DNA of 64,000 nt from Nautilus pompilius (taxonomy: Eukaryota; Mollusca; Cephalopoda; Nautilida; Nautilidae), in the NCBI GenBank assembly GCA_018389105.1, contig JACATO010000132.1, forward strand, positions 124,001 through 188,000, in the 5' to 3' direction. A model generated the notes under the pieces. That model did not search any database, had not been told where the DNA came from, and saw only the letters and a list, made by a program, of their open reading frames with translations. Positions 39,535 through 49,894 of the stretch are shown in pieces. The stretch's first letter is position 1, and each line of letters begins with the position of its first letter. Position numbers and translations under genes: made by a program.

Positions 39535-39684
39535 TGAATCTACGTGAAGTGAGGGAGATTCGACCTGGAAAAAACTCCAGAGACTTTGAGAAGTGGTCTG
39601 ATGAAGCACGAAGAGTTGACAAGAATTTGTGTTTTGTGATTTTTTATGGCAATGACTTCAAGATGAAAACATTGTCTGTGGCAG
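39535..39684 (+). CDS. PLCG1: Phospholipase C gamma exon, PH domain second half
   Basis: A 150 bp exon with acceptor 'ttatttgttctag' and donor 'g|gtaaga'. It starts at codon position 2 (a Val codon completed from the previous exon) and ends after position 1 of the next codon. It encodes about 50 residues beginning NLREVREIRPGKNSRDFEKW and continuing with CFVIFYGNDFKMKTLSVA. This matches the N-terminal PH domain of PLC-gamma, where 'REI-EIRPGK-SRDF' and the 'FVI-YG-F--KTLS' strand are hallmarks. PLC-gamma hydrolyses phosphatidylinositol 4,5-bisphosphate downstream of receptor tyrosine kinases; this PH domain helps membrane targeting. It joins in phase to the exon at 42951. The symbol follows vertebrate naming; invertebrates usually have a single PLC-gamma gene. 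Confidence 0.93.
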
Positions 39685-40350
39685 GTAAGAATTAGTTCTT
39701 GGAATTTTGTTGATTAAAAAAAAGAGGAGACATTTTTTGGAGAATAGGTCGATGTGAAGTATAACTTGAATTGGCTAATTTTCTCATTTTTCTTTCCTTC
39801 CTTTATAGATAAGCTGATTTAGAGTTAAAGATGCAGCTAGATCAACTATAGTAGTTAGGCAAAATTTCAACTAGTCAGAACAATATGTCATATCCTTCAT
39901 AATACTGTTGCATTGCATTGCATTGCATTGCTGTCTGCAATACGTTTAGGCTCATGAATATTAATGATCTGTTTGTACATATCACTGAACTGTTCTGCAG
40001 GATGATTTTCTGGATAAATTGGGTATTGGAGTAGTTTTCCAACATGTTTGTAATCATTGAGAGATTTGAAACTATTATCATTGGTTTTGGTATTGAAAGC
40101 CCAATGTCTGTTTTTAGTTACTGCATGATGTTGGTGATCATCAGGTGATCATTTACTAATTGCACTGTGTTGAATGGCCTACTTTAGAAAGCCAAACATG
40201 TCATTTTTATCTATCTTCAATACTTTTATTTCATTTTGAGATATTACAGCACATTCAAATTTAGAAATTCAATTCTCAATTTCAATTTTTATTGCAAAGA
40301 TTGATATTCAGCTTGTCATACATTTGGGGTCCACAACTAGCCAACATGGA
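39685..40350. other. PLC-gamma intron, 5' part
   Basis: Intronic AT-rich DNA. It contains a short perfect (TTGCA)n run at 39909-39931. No element is firmly recognised, although 39875-40350 may be the decayed 3' continuation of the minus-strand pogo-type fragment at 40361. Confidence 0.5.
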
Positions 40351-40360
40351 GGTAACATGC

Positions 40361-40740
40361 TCAGCTATTCTCTGATTGGATGATATGGTACACATATCTG
40401 CAAAACCACCATGATGAATACTTTAGGGGAGAAATGTGAAAACATTTACTGTCAGTTGCGATTTGTTTTGTCTTTGGTTTCAGTTGTATAGTACTAAGTC
40501 CACAACATGTAGTGCATTGGGTTAACTTATCCTTCATGTTAGCCCACCCAGCTTTGCAGCCTTGATTTCCCTTTTTGATTTTCTCTGTATTCAATGGTGT
40601 ATTCTTTGCTTTATGCCATTTCTTAACACATTTTTTGTTGACTACATATTTTCTGTGCACGACTATATTATCACAGCAAACATAGCAATTTCCAGCTTAA
40701 AAGCTGCTATTTACAACTGTATGACTTTACAGGAGGCATT
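40361..40740 (-). pseudogene. pogo-type transposase DNA-binding region, third lineage member
   Basis: On the minus strand, about 40715-40670 reads AAFKLEIAMFA, and after a frame change 40660-40361 reads RKYVVNKKCVKKWHKAK, then a Lys-rich linker and STIQLKPKTKQIA. The order parallels the HTH of the two pogo copies at 5616 and 48192 (AALKLKAVNF, then RQYGVSEKCICDW), followed by a CENP-B-type second HTH with its Trp-containing helix (SSWWFCR). The conserved helices are visible but the sequence is clearly a different, older family. No terminal repeats or DDE core were found. It lies within the PLC-gamma intron, antisense to the gene. Confidence 0.55.
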
Positions 40741-41059
40741 TTGAGATGAGGTAGAGGATTTGTTGAGGGTATTTATACATATAATTAGGATTGAAAATAA
40801 TTGGTGAGCTCATGGTTATTGCTTGGATAATTTTGCATGCTTCAGTGAGTGCATTGACAGTGAAATGCTCGCTCAATCAGCAAATTTTCTGGGGATTAAT
40901 TTTTGTTGTAGACTTTAAAATGAAGAATTTTAGTTTATTTTAGAAAATAACACATTTTGTTATTTTTAAAATTTTTTTCATTATGGAACACAGACATTTT
41001 AAAACTCTTCATATTAACATGAATTACTACTGTAGCAAGAAACAAAAGTTTGTTGTCTT

Positions 41060-41123
41060 TTCTCTCTCTATCTCTCTCCCTCTATCTCTCTCTCTCTCTC
41101 TCTCTCGCTCTCTCTCTCTCTCG

Positions 41124-41185
<62 letters not shown>

Positions 41186-41292
41186 ATCTCTCTATCTCTC
41201 TCTCTCTCTTCTCTCTCTATCTCTCTTCTCTATCTCTCTCTATCTCTCTCTCTCTATCTCTATCTCTCTATCTCTCTTTCTCTATCTCTCTT

Positions 41293-41325
<33 letters not shown>

Positions 41326-41348
41326 ATCTCTATCTCTCTATCTCTCTT

Positions 41349-41400
<52 letters not shown>

Positions 41401-41411
41401 ATCTCTCTCTC
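41060..41411 (+). repeat. 350 bp (CT)n / (CTCTCTAT)n polypyrimidine tract
   Basis: A near-uninterrupted pyrimidine strand of CT units with TATC interruptions at recurring 8-14 bp spacings. The purine/pyrimidine strand asymmetry could support triplex (H-DNA) structure. The two long Ser/Leu open frames across it (131 and 151 codons) are artefacts. It is intronic, about 1.5 kb upstream of the exon at 42951. Confidence 0.95.
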
Positions 41412-42142
41412 AATATCCAGTGTAAATCTGAAATTTGATTGTTGACTTTTAAAGGAAAAAAAAACTGAAGACACGTGTAATGCTTTTAGCATCTTAAAAA
41501 AAGACAAATATATTGTACACAGATTTTTCAGTTTAAGAATAAAGTATTCAATATTAATCATTAAGAATCATATTGATGCCATTTCTTTTCTGTGGCTGTC
41601 CTTGCAGAAGCCATGTCTTCTTACCTCCTTGTAACGTCTAAATTAGGCTACACAAAACTGGACTATGTAGGTAATCTCTGTGTGTGTGTGTCACAAACTG
41701 GTCATTCACATTAACAAGAACAAAGCCAAGCAAAGAGCAGATAAATAATGTAATTAGTGAACAACTGTCTTCAGTTAAGAAGGGTGACTATTATTATTTT
41801 CCAAACAAACAACAGAGGACTTGAAAATTGTGTAACTAGGCCATGTTTTAGTTTGAAATCAGATGATGATGTCGTGTTTTGGAGTCTTGACCAGTGCCTA
41901 GTGTTGTTTGATGGAATGAGTGATGAAACAATGTGGAAAAAATGGAAAGAATGGTCATAAACACTGACACATAAGGACATCTCTCGAAGATACTGTGATA
42001 TTTAACAAACATAGGAGTCACAAAAGTGTGAAAGATTACTATGGGTGGTTCAGATGATGCAGAAAGATATCATAGAGAAAAAAATCCAATGTTGCAAAAT
42101 TTGATGCAGGAATTGAAAATCCTTGGCAATGAAACTACCTTG
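41412..42142. other. PLC-gamma intron
   Basis: Intronic DNA with no recognised element. The 67-codon frame at 41757-41960 has no domain. Confidence 0.5.
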
Positions 42143-42144
42143 TA

Positions 42145-42877
42145 TTAGGTTGTTACAAAAGTTTTGTTGGTTTTGTTACTGCAACAATGAGACTTCATGT
42201 TGTTGCTGTATGTGATGTTTATTAATCAAAGTAAGTTCCATTACAATCAATACACTTCTGCAAACAAGTTACAAGTGGATTTATACCATTTTGAAAAAAA
42301 TCTGGATTTCTGGAGTCGATAAACCGATTCAACTCATGAGACATCCACTTGTCAAGCCTTTTCACCTTGCTGATTGCGTCAAGATGCCAGGAAACAGTTG
42401 CAGTGCTTACATCCAGCTCTCCAGCAATTTCTCGCACTGTTTTTCTTGGATCAGTTTCAACTGAAGCTTTCAGACGGTCGTCATCACAGCTGGAAGGACA
42501 TCCGCTATGTTCCTTATCTTCGAGGCTCACATCTCCTGATTGAAGCTTTGCATACTATCATTGTACAGTACACTCATTTGCTGTATCCTCGTCCCATGCT
42601 TGCTTAATGTTACGAGTTGCCTCGCTCACTTTGTGGCCTGGTTTGAACTCATGAAGCAAAATGGCCCAAAAAAACTTTTCTATCCATGCTTCACTCAGAA
42701 CCCTGAAACAATTATCCATTTTATGATTTTTAAAAAGGTAGGTTTTGCATAATGTCTGCCAAAGAACATACTACAAAACAATATATAACTTATCTACATA
42801 CACCCTCACAAGCAGGCAAAATATGAACCTCAAATTAACATAATATAAAAACTGACAAAACTTTTGTAACAGACTAA
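42145..42877 (-). mobile_element. Deleted mariner element, copy 1
   Basis: Ends at TA 42143-42144 and TA 42878-42879. The left end reads 'ttaggttgttacaaaagttt' and the reverse complement of the right end reads 'ttagtctgttacaaaagttt'. At 733 bp it is about half the length of an autonomous mariner (about 1.3 kb). It carries a minus-strand transposase with the catalytic middle removed. It lies only 73 bp upstream of the 3' splice site at 42950/42951, so it ends within the region where a branch point and polypyrimidine tract would lie. Confidence 0.9.
42222..42530 (-). pseudogene. mariner transposase, HTH fused to C-terminal tail by internal deletion
   Basis: The open minus-strand frame of about 102 codons starts MSLEDKEHSGCPSS and runs through the mariner second HTH (DPRKTVREIAGELDVS, then HLDAISKVKRLDKWMSHEL). 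It then jumps directly to the mariner C-terminal tail (FIDSRNPDFF, LQKCIDCNGTYFD). The roughly 180 residues in between, with all catalytic Asp residues, are gone, yet the frame remains open across the junction. The product would be a small DNA-binding protein with no transposase activity. Whether it is expressed is unknown; an in-frame deletion by chance is the simplest explanation. Confidence 0.85.
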
Positions 42878-42950
42878 TAGTTTCTGTAGAGGAAATTCTA
42901 CTCTGATGTTTTTTTTTTTCTGTTTAGTTTGTTACTGTTTATTCTTACAG

Positions 42951-43044
42951 CTGCAAATGTTGAGGAGTACAGAAAATGGCAGGAAGGATTGGAGTACTTA
43001 GTAAGAGATACAAAAACAGCCCCATATCAGCTTCAAGTGGAAAG
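42951..43044 (+). CDS. PLCG1: Phospholipase C gamma exon, end of PH domain
   Basis: A 94 bp exon with acceptor 'tttattcttacag' and donor 'aag|gtaaga'. Phase matches the preceding exon (G from 39684 joined to CT gives Ala). It encodes ANVEEYRKWQEGLEYLVRD and then TKTAPYQLQVE, ending two bases into an Arg codon. This is the C-terminal alpha-helix of the PLC-gamma PH domain, with the invariant Trp and the 'GL-WL--D' type helix (here GLEYLVRD), followed by the 'AP---Q-ERWLR' linker. A mariner relic ends 73 bp before the acceptor. Confidence 0.93.
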
Positions 43045-46000
43045 GTAAGAAAAATTAACTATATCCAGGTATTAGGTTAGCTACACAAATTCATAAAGAA
43101 TGGAAGCTTTTAAATATGGGCCACTTTTTCTGAAGACACTGAAGATGTTTCTTAATATTTTGATATATGATGTATCACCAATCCCGACCAAACTCTCAGG
43201 GTGGTCAAGTGTAAAGAGCTTATGTTGAAAATACTGATGATCAGAAGCAAGAATCATAAGGAAAATAACAAAAACAAGACTTTACACAAAAATTTTTCTT
43301 GTATTTTTTTTCCAGGTAGCCACTGGCTCCAAAAATTGGAAAAAAAAGGAGAAAAAAAATAATTTGGTGATAAATCAATAATTTAGGAACCAGGTTTCAA
43401 CTTTTATGATCTCAGGAAATGAAACATTCCTAATAAAAGTTTTTATTAATAATAAAAGCAATAGTGCCATATATTTTTGCAAGTACTGCAGTTCATCAGT
43501 TCACTCAATGGTAAGAATTATTTTTGCCAACATCCACATCTGCAGACAATTCATTTTAGTCCAACTCTGTATATAATATACTCAGATTGTCAGCTCTTAT
43601 TGGTCGGGGCCTGATGTAACCTTCTAGTGATCTTTTCATTTTGCACAATCAAGTGAGCATGCGTGTTTAAATAAGTAGTTGCTCAACTCCTGGAATTTTT
43701 CACGTAGCTTGTAAGGAAATGGACACAGATATAAACTAGAGATGTAGGTAACCAATAAGTGGTTGTAATAATAAGGTGTAATCACCAGAAATAGAGGTAA
43801 TTTTAATTGCTAATATAGAGTTTTGGTCACATTTTTAGTCATTTCCATTGCAATATACAGTTTAAGTATTTGATATAGATAGGGAGGATCAGTTCTTCCA
43901 TATCCCATCCCCAAAAAATATAATTCAAATTTCTAATTTTTTTATAAAACTACCTCATGAAGCTTATAAATTATTTGTAAACTTCTAGAATCTGTTGATT
44001 GTTGTGAATACGTAAAAAGACTGCATGCCAGTTTTTTTTTAAATGTGGAAATAATAATATAAAACTGAAAGGTAACAGATGCAAACTTTCATTTGTATCA
44101 TTAAAAATGTGAATATAATAGATATACATTTATACCATTGTAACTCCCATGACCACTTGAAGCTCTCAGCATGGCACTAGAATAGTTTTTAAATGAGAAG
44201 AAAACACAAGTTACGGGGATAACCAAGTTTTGTTGAATATGTTCAGCATTGTTAGAGCAGAAAACAAAAATGGAATAATGGAAAAAAATAGGTTATGAAT
44301 TGACCCGGGAGAAATTAAGTGTAAACAATGACGTTGTCACTTATAAGGCTTTTGTTTCTGTTCTTGTGTAGGGAAATGAGAATAGATTCTTTGATTTTGT
44401 TAGATGTTTTTTTGTTGGATCTGTGTGTTAAGAATTTTAGGATTGAGTTAACATGTGAAGTGAATGCTGTTGAGATAAACACCCTCACAGACGTTCTGTG
44501 TTCAGGGACACTAATATTTAAAGGCTGCTGTGTATGACTGATGAAGGTAGGCTTGTTCATGCTGCATGGATCATCAATACATTTTGTACCTATGGGTATT
44601 TTTACATGTACAAGTGAAGATGTTAAACTTTGGGTCTTCAAAGAAGTTCTATGTCACAGCATAGAAGGATACAGCGATAAATATTAAAAGTTATGTAGTA
44701 ATTGTTCTGCTACTAAACAAATCATTTGTTGTTCTACTCTATTTCAAAGAGCATTTAAAACCTGATTTTGAAAGATTTTTTTCCCATTTAAATTAAACAT
44801 GTTTGTCCAATATTTAAAAAAAAAATATTCTTGTCCTGACGAAACTATCAGCAAATCTTTAATTAAAACTAAACCAGGTTCGTCTAAGAAAAGCAGCTCT
44901 ATTCAAATCAAATATAGCTCTTCCTTTTATTTCAAGGATGACTGATAAAATCCCCAGAATGCTCAATAAACCCAACATAGGTTTATTCTCATGCGGGCCC
45001 TAAGTTTGAGATCTTTTCTAGACCCACAGATACCAAATGTATCGCACGTATTGATAACAAGTTACAGACAGCTGAGAATATTCTGTTTATAGTTTTTTTT
45101 TTTCCATTATTCTATTTTATCTTTTTTACTTTGGCAAAACTAAATACAAAGTTAGCAAAAGCTTATTTTACTTGTTACTTATAGTGTTTTATTTCTCTTT
45201 AAAGATTATACAGTATTATGCAAAAGTGAGAAGATTTCAAGAACTTATTATTCTTTTCATGGCTCGTTTTCTGGACAAACTTTTCCTGATTTTATTTTTC
45301 AACTTTGTAGCAAGATGCTAACCAAAAGTTTTGAGCCAGTACATTTCACTCATTGCAAGATTCTTATTTGTATGTGAATTAATTACTGTTGTCATATCAT
45401 TGATTGGCTAGTAGTTCCTTTCTTTGAGATTTTAAAGGGGAAAAAGTGATTAGACAATCTAAGCTTTCTCTGTAATTCCCTATTCTGTAGGGTGTTTTTG
45501 CTTCTTCTTTGATAAGAAAGATAATTTAATGTTACTCTTTCACGTCTATATTTATGTTTTACATTTAAAAAAAGAAAAAAATTTGACATGTGAAACCAGT
45601 CAAAACTGATTACTTATCTCAGACAAAATCTCTTACCACCCAGGGTTTGCTTATAAAGTTGGTAATTGGTGCTTCAAAAACTTTACAGAAAATGTCTATG
45701 TATCTTTTACACTTTGAAATATTTCTCTATCCATGGAAGCAAAAACCAGGTTTGTGTAGTTTGTAAGTGGTACTTTAAATTTTGTTTGTTTCCTTCTTTG
45801 ATCAGCTTCATTTGCATCCTTAAGATTTTCCCATGCAGTGGAGTCATCTGGTGTAGAGCTTAATGGATTAAATGTCTGTAAGATGGTTGTTAATGAAGGG
45901 AGAGTTATAACAACAAAATGATGATCCATTAAAGCTGAAACATCACAGATCTTACTTTAAAGCTGAATTACTTAAAAGTGCCATATCAAAATAATTATTC

Positions 46001-46818
46001 TCACCATAAAGGTAAAACATGCCGAAACTTTACTAAAACATCACAACTTTTATTTCAAAGCTAACTTGCTTCAGAACTTCATGTTGAAACATATCTCAAA
46101 AAGGGGAGAATTCACTAAATTAATCCTTTTACTAAAACATTCTCAATCTTACCTTCAAGCTGAATAATTCTAAAAAAATTCATACTGAAATATTGCAAAT
46201 TTATTGAAGCTTTAAATCTTTTAGATTCCATCTATCTACAAACAAGCTTTGCAAATTGTAAATCTAATTGAAGACATTATTTATTTTTTTTTTCGAGTTC
46301 ACACAATCACATCAAGCTATTAGTTTAACCTTAAAATTAGAAGTAGAAAATTTAAGCTTTCACTATTCATATTTAAGAAAAACTTAGTCACTAGCTTAGA
46401 TAATTAATAGTTTGGATTATATTTAAATTGGCATAAAGGAAGTGTGATAATGGCAAAAAGAAGTAAAACAAAAAACGTGGGCTGTACCTCCATGAAAATG
46501 TAAAATAAAAGGAAGTAAAGTTGTGGGCACTTGTTCTTCAGAAGCTTTCAGATGCTCTGGCAACACTGATAATGTTCTGAAGAGATACAAAATCAGGGCT
46601 ATTTTTCATTGGCAAATAATGTTCAAGAAACCAATTTTCATAAAACTTCTGCTAAATAACAGATAATTTTGAATGTAATAAAACGGTGAATCCACTATAC
46701 TTCACTTTGGTTATTTATCACTAATTTCTGGGCATAAGTAATTTAAGTGTGGTGGAAACTTGTCAGGTGTAGTTTTTAAATGGCTTTGAAAATATGCATT
46801 GTTTTTGTTTATTGTCAG
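43045..46818. other. PLC-gamma intron, about 3.8 kb
   Basis: Intronic AT-rich DNA. The 108-codon minus-strand frame at 44315-44641 and others have no domain. A degenerate repeat at 45941-46200 is listed separately. Confidence 0.6.
45941..46200. repeat. Degenerate tandem repeat, about 98 bp unit, three units
   Basis: A block resembling 'catcacagatcttactttaa' followed by 'agctgaattactt' and 'gccatatcaaaa' recurs from 45941, 46039 and 46138 (spacing 98 and 99 bp). The second and third units are preceded by 'tttactaaaa'. Units are strongly diverged, so the array is old. Confidence 0.65.
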
Positions 46819-46866
46819 GTGGTTAAGGAAGGAATTCTACCTCATGGAAAAATTAGGCTCAAATGT
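46819..46866 (+). CDS. PLCG1: Phospholipase C gamma microexon, PH to EF-hand linker
   Basis: A 48 bp exon with acceptor 'tgtttattgtcag' and donor 'aatgt|gtaagt'. It completes the Arg codon of the previous exon (AG + G) and encodes WLRKEFYLMEKLGSN plus two bases of the next codon. The 'RWLR--FY' string is a hallmark of PLC-gamma just before its EF-hand region. A shorter donor two bases upstream (aaat|gtgtaa) would change the phase, but the chosen one fits the consensus better. The next exon, starting in phase 2, was not found in the remaining 17 kb. Confidence 0.88.
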
Positions 46867-47936
46867 GTAAGTATTGAAAGGCTTTACCATTTTATAGTTT
46901 ATTTTTGAAAAGCGATGCTGAGAAACCATAGAGAAATGTCAAAGTGTAGTTCAACATTCGTGGCTTTATTTAATTTACATGCAAGAGATATGCCTATAAC
47001 CCAACATAAATAGTAAAGATGAACGCAATTAGAATGGCAAGAAAAGGAAAGTTATTGATGTGTTATTTACAGAAAGTAGAGTATTAGTTTGGTCATTTTA
47101 GTTGGAGTAGCTGAACTAACTATAGAACCTACTGCCATGGCCAGAAGTTTTGCATCACCATAAAAATAGCAATAACAAAACCTTACGTTCAAATCATGCT
47201 TACAGCTTGACACTGTACCCATGACCACTTCTAAATGTCTGCTTTTGAATACTTCTGTAATTGAGTCACATCTCATCATGACTTGAAAGGTTTTCCTGCA
47301 TATCACGTATTACATGTTAGAAATTTAAATGTTCAAATTGTTACATTTTTTCAATTTTAGTCTTTTTCTCATTAAGTGTGTGGAAAACTACAAAGTGGAA
47401 TGTACCTCAATACATCATTATGCAAATTAAGTAGGTTTAATTCATCTTTATCAATTAAAATTAGAAAATTGTAGGGTGATAAGACTTGCTATGGCTGTAC
47501 ATTTTTGTAATTTTACCTGTTTCCATCATCAGAGTTCAGTCCTGAGGAGGACTTTTCTGGAGTGAGCAGTAGAGTATTTTGAACACAAGTGACTATAAAA
47601 AATTATTGTCTTATTACATCCTGATAAAGAACACTTAATGATTTCTAACATTCGAGCTACTCTACTATCCTACATATAATTACTTGGCCTTACGAATATA
47701 CAAATTAGATGACGTGGTGGTATGCAAATTATGTGAATATTTAAAAAAATTATTTAGCAATTAGATGTTAAGAGCATTTAATGAGAATAATTTACTTCTA
47801 ACACCTGGCAAATGAATCAATTATAAAATAAACTATTTTAACAAAATTGTCTTAAGTCAGGAAAATTATTTTGATGACACTATAAACATTAAACAAAGCG
47901 TCATATTTATTGGGATTTATATTTGATTTTGAACTA
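46867..47936. other. Presumed PLC-gamma intron, start
   Basis: AT-rich DNA with no recognised element. Confidence 0.5.
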
Positions 47937-49582
47937 CCATATTTGTCGGCTTATAAGTTGATACTTTTTTCTGCAAGGGCCTGACCACTGACTTATATAT
48001 GGATTAAATCATGATACCCGGGAACACGGGACCCTTAAGTACCATAGGGAAATTTATGTATGATTGTGGATGCATGCTGACTCAGATTCAGTTACCTCCC
48101 TTTTATTTAGTGCTTAGAGAGCACAGATATCATTGTGTTAAGGGAGCTTCAATCACCAAAGTTGAAAAAAAATACCAACCCTTACTTGAAAATGCCTGCT
48201 ATAAAGGAAAGGAAAGCATGTACAGCAGCTTTGAAACTGAAAGCAGTGAATTTTGTTGAAAACAATGGTGGAAATATGGCAGCAGAACGGCAGTATGGTG
48301 TTAGTGAGAAATGTATTTGCGATTGGCAAAAAAGTGAAGGATTCATTACGAAATACTGAAAGAAGCAAAAAAAAAAGCAAACCGTGGTTGCAAAGTGAGA
48401 TGGACCAATGTCAAAAATCAGCTTGAAGACTGCTTTGACACAACATGCTACGTGCCGTGGACTAAATACAATCTAATTACGAACGAAAACCCAACAAATT
48501 ACTGAAATATAGACAGTATACAATTTGTCCTGGAATGGGTCACCTGCTGCTATTTTGGAATCTCTACACAATTATTTACTGCTGAAAAAACATTGCATGT
48601 CTGACTGTGTTTATTATTTGATTATGGAATTTTTTTTTTTTTTAAATAGTATAGTAAAAGGTGAGAAACCTTATTTTTTTTTGTAGATTTTGTGTTCTTT
48701 TCCTTGCAAATATTAATTTTTTTAAAGTTCCTAAATCTATCCTGTAGAAATTAAAATTTTGTAGAGAGTTGAGTTACAATAACTTACCATTTCATGACAA
48801 ATGTGTTTGGAAAATGGATCGAAGATACCCTATTTGAAAAAACATCACAGTTTAAAAACTACTAAAAATATAAGATTTATTTTTTAGGTTTACTCCAAAT
48901 ACATGTAATGTTATTATGTCCAATTTTTGTGCATGTATGTAAAGAGGGTAAGAAGTATTTAGACCCATTCTAGATGACAGACCCTATACAAAAAATCCGT
49001 CTTTCCTTAAGTCGTCGTCATCATCAACACCTGTTCCGGCTTCATGTCATATGGCATTTTATAATTTCCCTTCACTCATCTCTATCATGTGGTTTGTGTA
49101 TCAATGTCTGTATGGTCATGCTTTTGGATCATAGATCTCTGTTGACCTGGGAGGCCCACATTGTCTTCGTTCTTCTCTGAGGACAATTTTTAAACAAAGA
49201 TGGTTTTTGTATCACTACACAAACGCACAAATAATGCAATCTAAATGTTTATATTGCTATACTCACTAATTTCTAAGAACTATTTCTCAGGGTTTACATA
49301 ATTTGTAACACCATAGACATGATTCTGATAGGCAAAATTCATCAAACTGTGTTCCATACAGATTGAAGCTTCATTTTGCCTTCATTCTGTTTCATTCCCC
49401 AAATGTCTTGCTTTGATGTTATCCACCATTGCTGTTGTATAACCCTGACAGAAATTTTATACTGTTATTACTGTACAAAAGTACATTTGTACTATTGGCT
49501 TATACACCACTTTGACTTATATGTGAATGAAGGTTTAGAAACCAGGGAAAATTGACCTATTCACATAACCTGAAAAATATGG
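47937..49582 (+). mobile_element. pogo-type DNA transposon, copy 2 (same family as 5360-6128)
   Basis: Bounded by TA at 47935-47936 and 49583-49584. The left end reads 'ccatatttgtcggcttataa' and the right end, reverse-complemented, begins 'ccatatttttcaggttatgt'. The first about 430 bp and last about 240 bp match copy 1 closely. The interior between about 48430 and 49330 has no counterpart in copy 1. That interior contains no DDE core either, so it may be residual element sequence or a later insertion. It is inactive. Confidence 0.8.
48192..48475 (+). pseudogene. pogo-type transposase N-terminal region
   Basis: From the ATG at 48192 the frame reads MPAIKERKACTAALKLKAVN, then NGGNMAAERQYGVSEKCICDW, stopping at 48359. 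This is a psq/Brinker-type helix-turn-helix as in pogo transposases. After a frame change the sequence continues RGCKVRWTNVKNQLED, the start of the next conserved block, then degenerates. A run of ten A residues at about 48369 probably caused the frame loss. No catalytic domain follows. The first HTH is better preserved than in copy 1, with no internal stop. Confidence 0.75.
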
Positions 49583-49894
49583 TATTTTGAAAATGAAAAA
49601 GAAAAGTTGGTAAAGTAAATAACATTTTTTCAAATATCTACATTAACCTCAAAGATATAGAGGTGTGAAAAAAGTATATTAAAAAAGTAAATAAATAATT
49701 TAAAGAATTTAAATCACAAATTGAAACTTATTTTTGCCACTTTTTTAAAACACATTGAAAAGTTTTTAAAGAAGATTTTGCATAATAAATGAACAATGAA
49801 ATCGTGAAAAGGTTTGAGTCTGAAAACCTTGGCCTATTTTAAACCCAAAAAACTGATGACAAAAAAACTGAAAAAGTGTCTTATGTTACTTGTT

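Noticed and set aside
40983-41445. Two long overlapping open frames (151 and 131 codons)
   Set aside because: They consist of Ser/Leu/Tyr repeats produced by the CT/TATC microsatellite; no non-repeat coding content.
48961-49200. Trinucleotide-like 'gtcgtcgtcatcatcaac' segment inside pogo copy 2, considered as a separate SINE
   Set aside because: No Pol III boxes, no second copy in the window and no target duplication could be seen.
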